Of a stretch of DNA of 64,000 bases, positions 49,621-58,800 are shown piece by piece. A program made the position numbers and the translations under genes. The stretch spans positions 24,378,357-24,442,356 of the forward strand of contig NC_088178.1 in the NCBI RefSeq assembly GCF_028769735.1, given 5' to 3'. The notes under the pieces were generated by a model. It saw only the letters and a list, made by a program, of their open reading frames with translations. It did not search any database and was not told the origin of the DNA. The DNA is from Zonotrichia leucophrys gambelii (Eukaryota; Chordata; Aves; Passeriformes; Passerellidae). Within the stretch, counting starts at the first letter, position 1. Each line of letters begins with the position of its first letter.

Positions 49621-50889
49621 CAATATTCACTTACTTTTTTGATGGGGTTTTGTTTTGGGTTTGGGTTTTAGGTTTGTTTTTTTTAAAGAAAATCGTAAAA
49701 TTGTATCCAAGTTGATCGATGGCATGCGGGATGGAAGAATTGCGTTTTGATGCAATTTGGTTTTACCCAGGAGCTTCCCTGCGCTCTCAGCCCCACCAGT
49801 ACATTAACTGGTTGGTAGGAGCCGCGCTGGCAGCTCCCAGCCAATGTTTACACAGTTATATTTGAAGTGAGAAAGTAAACAGTCCAGCTGTGCCACGGAG
49901 CGGTTCGCTGGGATTAGGTTTCCATACCAACCAACTTTAGGAGCTTTTACAGTCTTAATTCAACCATGCACTGAACTTGTTCTTTGTGAGTAATAGTTTT
50001 CCTGGGCCAAACACTCCCAGGCCTGGCAGGAAAGTCGCGCTCCGGCCCTGGGCGGGATCGCCGCTCGGGATGCTCGGGGCGCGCCCGCTGCCCCCGCTCG
50101 TCCCAGCGCAGGAATAAACACAGGCAGGAAAGTCCTTCAGACTTTCTGATCTCTGAGAACATTTGGGCACCGTTGCCAAAAAAAAAAAAAAAAAAAAAAA
50201 AAACACAAAAAGAAAAAAAAAAAAGAAAAAAGCCACACGAGTAGCCTTTACCCTCGGATGAGGGTGAAGGACACACAGCTCCGAAAACAGCTCTGAAACC
50301 TTCCCTGCACTGATCTTAACTCATCCACCTCTGCCGCAAATACACATCTACATTCTGAAAAAACGTCATTATTATAGATCCCTTTGCTTATTTTGACACA
50401 AAAGCAACGGAAAGGCATAATCCGATTTCAGATACGAGGGGTAAAACCTTACTGCTGCTACACAACCCGCGGGTGGCAAGGTGAGATCTGCTTTAACCAG
50501 GCTTCTCTTTGCAACACTTCCAAATTTCCTAACTATGACAAAAAACGTCAAGATACCGAAGTAAGAAATCCTGCTTCAATTTATACCTGTGTAGGTTTGT
50601 TGGGGATTTTTTTCTGCAGGCATAAATAAGAAAAAGACCAGAAGCAGAAATAAACGTATTTGACAATTTCAGTTGATAAGGAATTTGGTCTTGCTTGTAC
50701 GCTTCGTTTTTATTTATAAATTTATCTGAAGAATATCTAGTTTGACCATGATAAAAATGTAGTAAACATGTTTGTACTATTTGCATAAACTCCTTTAAAT
50801 ATTGAATGCACTTGTCAAATGAACTTCCCAAAACACACTTCCATCATCTCATAAAATACCACTTGCCATTCATAAGACCGATTTTTTTT
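49621..50889. other. Intergenic DNA 3' of DMRTA2 with A-rich tract
   Basis: The notable element is a poly(A)/A-rich tract at 50178-50231 (26 adenines, then AC and AG interruptions). A second AATAAA on the minus strand lies at 50714-50709 and could serve as an alternative, more distal DMRTA2 poly(A) signal. On the plus strand TTTTTTTCTGCAG at about 50609-50621 is acceptor-like, but no partner was found. Nothing else was recognised. Confidence 0.6.
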
Positions 50890-51555
50890 TTTAATAGAAA
50901 ATAACATTTATTTCTATGAAATGGAAACACAGAATTACCTGTTAGAAACAGCAAGAAGTTTGCTACATCGGAACAAGAAAGCAATTTTCTTGCAGATCAC
51001 AAATGAAGGAGGCTTATTAAACCATCATACACCATTGGCGCCAGGGTCCTACGGACAGTTACAAATATATCTACTTTCCAATGTTATATACAGACCGCAA
51101 CGTTTCTGGGGGCGGGAAGGAAAAGGTTTTCAATTTGACAATGTTTCATCTATATGCCTGGTAAGTATTACAATGCGCTGCCTAACCTTTAGCTTAACGT
51201 TAATACCGAGTTCACCTACGAGTTACATTAATAACTTAGATTTCCATTTTATAACATTATACACTTGCTAGTATACATATATATATATATGTATGTGTTT
51301 GTGGGAAAGGGCGCTCGCGTGTGTGCCCACCCCACGACGCGCCGAGGATATCCATGCTTATGGCCATAAGCAACAAAGAGCGACTCATGTCTGGACAATG
51401 AAAGTGCACCTCGATCACCTTAACACACCTACGCCTGTCCGCGCCGGGCTCCGCACGCAACCCTCGCCTGCACGGGGGAGAGAGAGAGCAAACCCCCGTG
51501 TCCGTCCACCCGCGCCTACCTAGCTACCTCTACACAGACGAGCTTTAGGAAGCCG
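50890..51555 (-). other. Probable DMRTA2 3' UTR
   Basis: The roughly 665 nt between the DMRTA2 stop codon and the first good poly(A) signal. It changes from GC-rich near the stop to AT-rich, with TA/TG simple sequence at about 51273-51298. It contains no protein-like frame. The extent is inferred from the poly(A) signal, without transcript evidence. Confidence 0.6.
50907..50912 (-). promoter_or_regulatory. DMRTA2 poly(A) signal
   Basis: TTTATT on the plus strand is AATAAA on the minus strand, the canonical hexamer, about 650 nt past the stop codon. Reading on, cleavage would fall around 50882-50894, where the genome itself has an A-run of about 12. A GU-rich stretch lies further downstream near 50845-50830. 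Confidence 0.6.
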
Positions 51556-53103
51556 CTATTGCTTCTCGGGGGTGTTGTTGACCATGGGCCCGTAGAGCCC
51601 TCCGGAGTACACCTGCTCCTTGTGCACGGCCGAGCGCTCCCGCATCAGGTCGCTGAAGGCGTAGTCCACGGGCGGCCGGAACCCCAGCGTGGGCATCAGC
51701 CCGGCCGTGGAGTAGGGGGTCATGAAGGCCAGTCCCCGGCTGTGCGCCGAGTAGGCGAGGCGCAGCGGGTTCAGTCCCAGGTGCGTGCCCAGCGGGTAGG
51801 CGCCGGCCTCGGCCCCGAAGTGCGTGGCGTTGGGCTGCAGCGGGGAGAAGGCGGAGCGGCTGCCCAGCGTGCCGATGGCCGGGGCCATGGCGCCCGCGAT
51901 CAGGGGCCGGTGGTGGGCGGCGGCGGCGGCGGCGGGGGTGGGCGGCAGGCCCTGCAAGGCGCCGTCCCGGGCCCAGCCCTCCTCAGGGCCCTTCTCCGGG
52001 CCGCGATTGTTGAGGATCTGCTCGATGGCCTGTACCACGTCCCCGCCGCAGCCCTGCAGCACCAGCTCCAGCACGCTGCGCTTGTGCGCCGGGAAGACGC
52101 GCGTCAGGATGTCGATGGGAGTCCGCTGCCGGCCGCCGGCCGAGGGCGACGGGTCCTGCTCGTCCTTGTCCGCCTCTGAGCCCGAGTCCGAGCCCAGCGG
52201 GCTGATGGAGCCCGGGCTCTCCTCCCCCTCCTTCGGGCCCTTGGAGACGGGGGAGCTCAGGAAGGACTCGCCGTCCCCGTTCTCCGAGCCCGAGCCGTGG
52301 CGAGCGTCTGGGGAGGAGGTGCCGGGCACGGACTCGCCGTCCGGGGAGAGAGGCTTCCCGCCCGCCTGCTGCGGGGTGACGGCGCGGCTCGGCAGCAGCG
52401 TCTTGGGGAACAGCTCGAACTTCTGCATCTTGGACTCTGCGGGCCGGGGGGGCAGAAGGAAGAGACACCGTCAGTGGGGCTGCCCCGCGGAGCGCCCCGG
52501 CCGTCGGCGGGACCCCCGCCCGCAGCTCCGCGCCCCGCTCGTGTCCCGCCGCCTCTGCAGGCCCCGTCCCCCCATCACCCCCGCTCCGAGGGCTCGCAGC
52601 GCGGCCTTACCTGAGGCGCCGGCGCCTCCCTCGCCGCCGGTCCCGGCGCAGACGGAGCCGAACACCTCGTAGGCGGGCCGGGGCGGGATGATGCCGTTGG
52701 CGGCCGCCAGCGCCAGCCCCTCGGCCGTGCCGTAGAGCAGCTGCAGCTCCCGGGCCTCGTTCTCCTCCTGCGCCTGCTGCCGGCGCAGCGCCACCTGAGC
52801 GGCCATGACGCGCTGCCGCTCGGCGATCAGGGTGCACTTGGCGCACATGCAGTCCTTCCAGCGGCAGTACCGCTTGTGGCCCTTCAGCGCCGACACCACG
52901 CCGTGGTTGCGGCACCGGGCGCACTTGGGCGTCCGCGGGTACTTCTCGGCCGCCCGCAGCAGCAGCGGCGGCGCCCGCAGCAAGCTCCCGGCCACGCTCA
53001 CCGGCAGCGTGGCCGCCGCCGCCGCCGCCGCGGCCGCCACCGAGCTGGGGGGCACCGGGGGGGGCGCGGCGGGCACGCTGGGCAGCTCCGAGCGCAGCTC
53101 CAT
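51556..53103 (-). CDS. DMRTA2: DMRTA2 (DMRT5), DM-domain transcription factor; two coding exons
   Basis: The coding sequence joins 53103-52611 (493 nt) to 52436-51556 (881 nt, stop TAG at 51558-51556), giving 457 residues. The start ATG at 53103 has G at -3 and G at +4 and begins [11 protein letters not shown], the conserved DMRTA2 N-terminus. Residues 23-31 are a short polyalanine. The DM domain spans about 57-104, with all eight zinc ligands at family spacing: C61, C64, H76, C80 (site I) and H67, C85, C87, C90 (site II). A Ser/Gly/Asp-rich linker occupies about 194-264. The DMA (CUE-like) domain is at about 268-305, and a second Ala run is at 333-338. The C-terminus, including [14 protein letters not shown], matches DMRTA2 rather than DMRTA1 or DMRT3. 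The mammalian protein is longer (about 540 residues), mainly through Gly/Ala-rich insertions missing here. Known family role: nuclear DNA-binding regulator of dorsal telencephalon and cortical-hem patterning and of neural progenitor fate. The frame is intact. Confidence 0.97.
52437..52610 (-). other. DMRTA2: DMRTA2 coding intron (174 bp, GT-AG, phase 1)
   Basis: The donor is CTCAG|GTAAGG at 52611/52610, a near-perfect consensus. The acceptor is a pyrimidine-rich stretch ending CCCGCAG|AGTCC at 52437/52436. The split codon becomes GAG (Glu165), giving the junction [15 protein letters not shown], which aligns with the family sequence at this point. The intron is GC-rich. If it is retained, the reading frame meets a stop at about 52471, truncating the protein after the DM domain. 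Confidence 0.93.
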
Positions 53104-53231
53104 CCCGGCCAGCCCGCCCCGGGAGAGCGGCCCCCCCTCCCCGGCCTCCCCCAAAGCGACGCGGGGCGGGGGAGCCCCTGCGCCGCACCCGCGATCGGGC
53201 GCGGAGAGGCTCCCGTCGCCTTCAAGCGCAA

Positions 53232-53270
53232 TCACGAGCGGGGGGCGCGCAGAGCCCCGGGAGCGGGCAT
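53232..53270 (-). other. Upstream ORF in DMRTA2 5' UTR (12 codons)
   Basis: A minus-strand ATG at 53270 opens a 12-codon frame that ends at TGA (53234-53232), 128 nt before the main start. Its start context is weak (T at -3, C at +4), while the main ATG context is strong, so leaky scanning past it is likely. The peptide is Pro/Ala/Arg-rich and resembles nothing known. It could modestly reduce DMRTA2 translation; this is inference. Confidence 0.45.
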
Positions 53271-53397
53271 GCAAACCCCGGCGCCTGTCCCCTCGCCTCG
53301 CCCGACGCCCCCGTCCCCCCGCGGCGGGGTTCAAGTGAGGAGGGGCCCGTCGGGAGCCGTTCCGCGCCCTCCTCCCCTCCGCGCCGGAAAAGCAAAG

Positions 53398-53522
53398 CTA
53401 ACACAAGAAAATCCGAGAAAACTTAGATCACTCTCGCCTCCTTGCTCTCCGTGCGCCTCTGGCGGGGCAGCACCAAGTTCATCGCGCCAGGCTCAGAGCC
53501 GAGCTCTCCCGTCCGCGCTCAC
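53398..53522 (-). other. Possible 5' UTR intron of DMRTA2
   Basis: On the minus strand, GGATTTTCTTGTGTTAG ends at 53398 and is a good 3' splice site; a branch-like TGATCTAAG lies just upstream. The nearest plausible donor is GAGCCC|GTGAGC at 53523/53522. The non-coding first exon would then run from about 53900 to 53523 and exon 2 would start at 53397. DMRTA2 in mammals has a non-coding first exon, which supports the general idea. The donor is only moderate and could lie elsewhere. Confidence 0.35.
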
Positions 53523-53828
53523 GGGCTCGCCGCTCCCCGCGGCGCCCCGGTGCCACCCGAGCTGCCCGCTAAGCTCCGCTCCCCCGTCCCCCTGCAACTG
53601 CGGCCACAGACTTAGCGGCGTCCCTCCAAAGAACAATCCGGCACCTTCAACGACAGGATCCCTCGCGAGGCTAAAATCCAGCAGAGAATAGCGGGAAAAA
53701 TAAAAATAAAAAATCGCCCCGTCTCCCGAGCAGCACCTCCGCAGATGGGCGGAGGAGCCGCGGCGAGCCCGGGGCGGCAGTCGGGCCGGGCCGGGCGCGG
53801 AGCCCCCCGGGAGGCGGCGCGGGCCTGG

Positions 53829-53883
53829 CGGAGCGGAGCAGAGCGGAGAGGAGCGGAGCAGAAGGAGCGGAGGGAGCGGAGCG
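53829..53883. repeat. GGAGC-type short tandem repeat near DMRTA2 TSS
   Basis: Imperfect repeats of GGAGC with AGA insertions on the plus strand (C-rich in the transcript). Just to the right, the 12-mer GCCACTCGCGCT occurs twice head to tail at 53909-53920 and 53921-53932. Both lie where transcription of DMRTA2 should begin, given the CCAAT-box positions. Confidence 0.7.
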
Positions 53884-54150
53884 CTGCCCGCCCGCCGCCA
53901 CCCGCGCCGCCACTCGCGCTGCCACTCGCGCTATTGTTGCGGCCCGCGTTGCCATTAGGCAACATTGGACAACAATGTGGCGCCTGCCATTGGCCAGGGC
54001 CCGCGCGCGCCGCGCTGATTGGCCGCGCCGCGCCCGCCGCGCCCGCGGAGCGCCGGGAGCGCCCGGGGGCAGCGCGGGGACAGCGGGGGCGCGCCTGGAG
54101 CCCCGGCACCCCCGGCCGGCCCGCTCGTACCGAGCTTGGCTTCTAGTGCA
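53884..54150 (-). promoter_or_regulatory. DMRTA2 CpG-island promoter with CCAAT boxes, RFX-like and SOX-like sites
   Basis: This very CpG-dense, TATA-less stretch carries three inverted CCAAT boxes (ATTGG on the plus strand) at 53964-53968, 53989-53993 and 54018-54022, oriented for leftward transcription and spaced 25 and 29 bp apart. GTTGCC-ATTA-GGCAAC at 53948-53963 is an RFX X-box-like inverted repeat with a 4-bp spacer (X-boxes usually have 1-3). ACATTG-GACAA-CAATGT at 53962-53978 is a perfect inverted repeat of SOX-like words that overlaps it and one CCAAT box. The start site is likely between about 53850 and 53930. The island could also fire rightward. NF-Y, RFX and SOX use is inferred from the motifs. 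Confidence 0.65.
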
Positions 54151-54302
54151 TTGGTAACGGCACTTGCCAAGCGCTTGGGGTGTTTTCCCTGGGTGTTACT
54201 TGTCGTAAGGGGAGGGGGGAATATGCTGGGCAAGGTGACAATTCAATTTGTGGTCTCTCTCCTCCCCTTGGAGATTTTGTTTTATGATAGTACGTAACGA
54301 CG

Positions 54303-54506
54303 CCTCTCTTCCTTCCTTCCTTCCTTCCTTCCTTCCTTCCTTCCTTCCTTCCTTCCTTCCTTCCTTCCCTCCTTCCTTCCTTCCTTCCTTCCTTCCTTCC
54401 TTCCTTCCTTCCTTCCTTCCTTCCTTCCTTCCTTTCCCTCCTTTCCCTCCTTTCCCTCCTTTCCCTCCTTCCTTTTTTCCTTTCTCTCCCCTCTCCCTCT
54501 CTCTCC
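54303..54506. repeat. 204-nt uninterrupted pyrimidine tract, (CCTT)n-rich
   Basis: Every base from 54303 to 54506 on the plus strand is C or T. From 54308 to about 54433 it is almost pure (CCTT)n with one CCCT interruption. It then becomes four CTTTCCCTC-type units to about 54470, and then mixed CT-rich sequence. Glu-Gly-Arg-Lys and Ser-Phe-Leu-Pro repeat frames through it are artefacts. Mirror-repeat homopurine-homopyrimidine DNA can form triplex (H-DNA) structures. The tract also forms the pyrimidine tract of a plus-strand 3' splice site that follows at 54511-54512. Confidence 0.95.
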
Positions 54507-54512
54507 ACACAG

Positions 54513-54551
54513 GTGAATGTCCGAGCGCTGCCGCAGCAGGAAAAGCCCGAG
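54513..54551 (+). ncRNA. Candidate exon of a divergent non-coding transcript
   Basis: The 204-nt pyrimidine tract ends CTCTCCACACAG at 54512, a near-ideal acceptor. After 39 nt, CCCGAG|GTGAGTAT at 54551/54552 is a near-ideal donor. Such a strong pair so close together, on the strand opposite DMRTA2 and about 500-650 bp upstream of its promoter, suggests a microexon-sized exon of a head-to-head transcript. A first exon could end at ...TTGTC|GTAAGG (54204/54205) or GGCAAG|GTGACA (about 54234). No protein-like frame was found. Transcription is not shown. Confidence 0.35.
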
Positions 54552-54942
54552 GTGAGTATGATTTTCCATCTTTTCTCTGCGCTTTATGCTGGGGGAGCCC
54601 TGCCCGCCCCTCGCTCCCCAGAAAGTAAAGTTCGTTCTTCCTTTCTCCTGCCAGCTGTTTGCGTGACTACATGTTCAACAGGCGCCTTCCCCGCGGGGAC
54701 AATACACCCGAGGGACTGATTTTGGAGGAGGAGGAGGAGGCTGCGGGCTGGTAACTGTATATTAACCCCGGAGCTTTTGTTTTAGCATCGGCCGCCCGGG
54801 TTTGACGTCACCTTGGCGGGCAGCGGGAGGAGGCAGCGCTCGGTGGGAAATAACGCGCTCTGCTTTCCCCAGGGCTCTCCCTCTCTTTCCCACGAGGGAT
54901 CTCCGTGCTCCTCGGCACTTTCTAAAGTTTTGTTTTTCACAG

Positions 54943-55027
54943 GAGTGTTTGCCCGTAGCGGGACCCCTCTGCCGGTGTTCGGGGCCTCCTCCCTCCGCTC
55001 AGCATCCCCACCTGCGCAGCCCCGCCG
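54943..55027 (+). ncRNA. Second candidate exon of the divergent transcript
   Basis: The acceptor TTTTGTTTTTCACAG ends at 54942. The donor CGCCG|GTAACG is at 55027/55028, enclosing 85 nt of CpG-rich sequence. The acceptor is strong and the donor moderate. It lies in the same orientation and order as the 39-nt candidate exon at 54513. No coding potential is evident. Confidence 0.25.
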
Positions 55028-57819
55028 GTAACGGGACCCGTTCCCGGTGCGGGCCCGGGTGGTGCCCCGGGTGCTGCGGGCCCCGAGCCGGGAGCGGGGA
55101 AAGCCCCGGAGCTGCTCGGGGGTGCCGGCGCTGCCCGGGGCTCCCTCGGCGCGCTGGGGACCGGGGGGCAGCACACTGCAGGACACGCACTCTCCTTGGG
55201 CACTCTCCTTCCATGGATGCGAAAAGCGCAATTGCAGAGCCCTCCAAATTTTCAATATTTTTGTTACACTTACATCCGTCTTCTTTCTTTTTTTCTTTTA
55301 ATTTTTTTTTTTTTGGACCCGAAATGAGCTCTTTCCTCCCCGATTTTCTGCGGGCGCAGCTGCTGCCCGCTCCTCGTGATTTAGGTGTTATAACACCTTT
55401 ATTTATTACAGAAGCCAAGTCAAAATATCCGAATTAATTTTATTCGCAACCACTAATTTTATTCTCCGGGGAGTATTACTTAAACCATCTGATTTAATTG
55501 GGAATTCGTAGAACTCGATCAGAGCTAATAAGAAACATTTAAAGTATTGCTTTATGTTTGTTTAACGTGGATAAAATGTTCTCCCTTTTTCCTGGCAGTT
55601 TTGTTTGGGGTTGCTATGAGGGTTTTTTTGGCAAATACCTTCCCTTTGCTCCCCGAGGCAGCGCACCAACAACAACAACACAGGACGGGTTACGCAGATT
55701 TCCCCCACTCCCTTGTCTTCCAGCTCTGACTTCAATTAAAGGTCTGCGTTATCCTTTCCGTTTATGGCGGTTGAAAACTATCTAGTTTGGAAATAACCAT
55801 GGGAGAAAAAAACCCAAAAACAAAAAACAAAAACAAAACAAAAACAAAAAAGACAAACAAAAACCAAAAAACACAACCAAAAAAAACCAACCAGCCCAAG
55901 AGTGGGTCAGTAATCAGCCAGTGAAACGCGGTGGTTTCTGTTGAGAGCCTCAGGCTTTCAGTAACATCGCAAAAGGCGGTGATGAAGTCGGAGCACGCAA
56001 GGTGCAGCATCTCCGTGCCCAGGCCGTTTCCTGGGCTCCTGCCCCGCTCACTGTGACACGCAGAGTTGGGCTGCGCTGTCCCAGAGCCGGGCACCAAAAC
56101 GCCCAGTGCCTGTTTCTGCTGCTCGCCCAAAGCCAGCAGAGGACACCCCCCCGTCCAAAACACTTGGCCATGCGCTGGTTTTAAACGTTACACTCACTGT
56201 CAATCCGACATCGCAGCAAAAACGGTTTCTTAAATAAAAATTTTAAAATTGCAAGAATGTGTAACGCAACTGCGGGGCTTAGCAAGTCCTGAGGACATTT
56301 GTCCGAATCTCCCCCGGTTTCAGGGTCTCTGGGCGGTTTCCCATCCCCCGGGCCCGCAGCAGCCCCGGCAGCGCCCGGAGGCGAAGCCGCCGCTCCCGGG
56401 CAGCGCCGCTCCCGGCCGGGCTCGCTCCTGACCCGCAGCCGAGGCCTCTCCTCGGGCTCGGCACCCTGCTCCGGGCTCAGCGGGACTCTGCCTTGCCGCT
56501 CTCCGGGAGGAAAGCGGCTGGAGGGGCCGCTTCCAACCGGGACCCAGCCATTCCTGTGTTGCTCTTCTCTTACGCGGTGCGTTTAGAAAAGGAGAGCCCG
56601 GCATCACGCTTCTCACCGGTTTGACATTTTAACAATAATAATAATAATAATTTCTCCCTGTCCGTATTTTCCTTTGAAAACTTTCGCTGTGAAACATGCG
56701 TGAAAATGCGCACGTTTCACAGATTTATTCAAACCAAGCCCCCCTGAGCTGGGAGCTCGCCCGGAGCAGCAGAGGCGCGGCCGGGACTCGCCGTGGGCTC
56801 GGGGCTCTCTCCAGCTCCGTCCCGGCTGCCGGAGCCCAGCGAGTGTGTGAGAACGGACGGGAGGCAGCGGCGAGGTGGATGCTGCTCTCCCACCACCCCT
56901 CCCTTCTTCTTCCCTTCTCTCCTACTGCAATTCATTTCTGTTTGACGAGGCACAATAAAATCTTCTTGTACATCCCCGCTCCCGTGTCTTTCTAGGGGAG
57001 GGATGTTTGTTTTAGGCACGCACGGAGCAGCCGCGCTCCCGCTGCCCGGGCGGGACATAGAAAGAGAAATTCATTTCTCCAAACCCGGTGAAACGCGACT
57101 TTAAAGCCCCCGGGACTGGTCTCGCTCCCAGCTTGGCTCTGGGAGCAGCTCCCAGCGTCAAACCACGGGAGGAGCTCGGGCTTGGACGCAGCTCCCGCAG
57201 GAGCAGCCGGGCTGGCACCGGGAGCGGGGCGGGTGCCCTGCCCGGGCCGGGCACGGAACGCTCCGACCTCGGGGCCACCGGGGCTAAAGGGTGCTAGGGG
57301 GACCCCGCCATGGTCAGGGCAGCCCGCGCCCTCCAGATGCGTGAAAGTCGATTTTATTTCGTTACAGGGGTGCCCAGAGACGCCGCGTTTCGTTGCGCAG
57401 TGCCCCGGGTGCTGCTCGGTTATCCCCGAGCCTCTGGCAGCATCCAGAAACGCACCAGGGCCCAGCGCTCACGGCCGGGTCAGCCCGCTAAAACACGACA
57501 CTAAATGCTAATTTAATATATTTATTCTGAGGAAGCCCCGATTTCTCCGGTGTTTCGTTCTTTCCTCACTCCCCTTGATTCACCTAAAGGCTTCCCGTGT
57601 GCGGCTGCTCCGGTGCCCAAGTTCGAGAGGGCTGCAGCGACGGTGCTGCCGCAGCTTCCCCCAGTTGCAGTAGTAAAATCTTAATTAAAAAGCGCCCGGC
57701 TATTGGCTGCCATGCGGGGGAAGGGACACGCACGCCCGCAGGCAGCGCAGCCCTCGGAAGCATCCCAGAGAAATATAGTTCTTGATTAGTGTATTTTCAT
57801 CTCGTTCTTAGCGGAAGAC
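55028..57819. other. Upstream CpG-rich domain with A/T-rich interludes, no gene
   Basis: CpG-dense patches at about 55000-55180, 56330-56560, 56750-56870 and 57000-57320 alternate with AT-rich sequence (55380-55570). There is a pyrimidine/T-rich patch at 55278-55314 and an A-rich AAAAC repeat at 55806-55892. An (AAT)n run lies at 56632-56650. Frames up to about 210 codons occur on both strands in the GC-rich parts, as expected where stop codons are rare; none resembles a known protein. Confidence 0.6.
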
Positions 57820-58075
57820 AGTTTGTAAGTACCTGCTAATGTTAGTGCTCTTTAAGGTTTCAATTGTTCTAGGGGGTTTGCCATTGACTTTTTCATTATT
57901 TACCTACTGAATCAAAGTAAGCAAATGCCATCTGTTTCCCTGCTGCTATCATCTTCACTTTTAATTATCCGCCCAGCCGCCTAATAGAGATGATATTAAA
58001 CTAAATCTTTTTGACATTAAAAGTAATTATCCCCAAACCAATATTACAAGAATGAAAATTACCACCACCACTACC
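57820..58075. promoter_or_regulatory. Candidate enhancer with repeated TAATTATCC words
   Basis: An AT-rich block between CpG islands. TAATTATCC occurs at 57962-57970 and again at 58024-58032 in the same orientation, 62 bp apart. It combines a TAAT homeodomain core with TATCC, the reverse of GGATA. CAATTGTT (SOX-like) lies near 57859 and CTAATAG near 57981. No simple repeats or frames are present. Role is inferred from texture and location upstream of DMRTA2. Confidence 0.4.
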
Positions 58076-58539
58076 CCCCCTTCAAGAAAAAGGCACATTC
58101 CTCCTAGCCCAGGCAATCTCTTCAGATCCGGAGCGAGGAAAGGGAGACGGAACTCCCGTTAGCCCGGACTTCTCAAGTATTTGAAACATTATTAACTCGA
58201 TTTCCCGGCTCCCAGTGGGGGAGGAAAAAGCGACAAGGGGGAAAGATTTGTGGAAGGAAATAAGGGAAATTCGGGGCTCCTCTCCTCCCGCAGCCCGGGT
58301 GCCCGCACCGGGGCTTCGGCGGGGCCGGGGCTGCCGGACCCCTCGGAATCCGCCGGCAGGTTCCCAATCCAATCCCACGCCCGGTTTTTGGGGAAGGGCA
58401 CATCCCACAGACACAAACACGCGGCCCTCGAAGGCTTCGCATCATCCATCCCGCGGCCCGGCCGTGCGGGGACGGTCACGGGAGGGACCCTGGGATCGGG
58501 GCCCGTGGCCATGAGGGGCACGGCGGGTCCTCCGACAGA

Positions 58540-58800
58540 TGGCCGGCGGCTGAATTACCTCCACAGAGTCATTTCGCCTACCCTCAGACTTCTCCGCCAT
58601 TTCTCCTCCGACTCGCTTTAATATGAGCCGGAGCCGCGTCCCCCATTTCCTTTAATATGTGCTAAACTGAGCTAATTTTAATTGCATGTTTCAACTTTGC
58701 TAATTAAATAGAGTGGTCTAATTAAAAGTGACTAGGGAACAGTTTTAATTCAACCCTCTACTTTTTTAACAATCCATTATGCAACAAATCCAGGGGTAAG
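58540..58800. promoter_or_regulatory. Candidate enhancer: homeodomain-site-dense block
   Basis: CTTTAATATG occurs twice, at 58616-58625 and 58650-58659. TAATTA occurs at 58701-58706 and 58719-58724, 18 bp apart. TAATTTTAATTGCATG lies at 58673-58688. The block is framed by CpG-rich DNA and has no simple repeat. The density of TAAT cores is well above the surroundings and suits a patterning-gene enhancer, but binding and conservation are untested. Confidence 0.45.

Noticed and set aside
51559..53691. Plus-strand and alternate-phase frames of up to 282 codons across DMRTA2
   Set aside because: They are shadows of the real minus-strand exons. The DMRTA2 frame has family homology and correct splice sites; the others do not.
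54143..54628. Glu-Gly-Arg-Lys and Pro-Ser-Phe-Leu repeat proteins
   Set aside because: They are direct translations of the (CCTT)n pyrimidine tract, open in all phases because the tract cannot encode stops on either strand.
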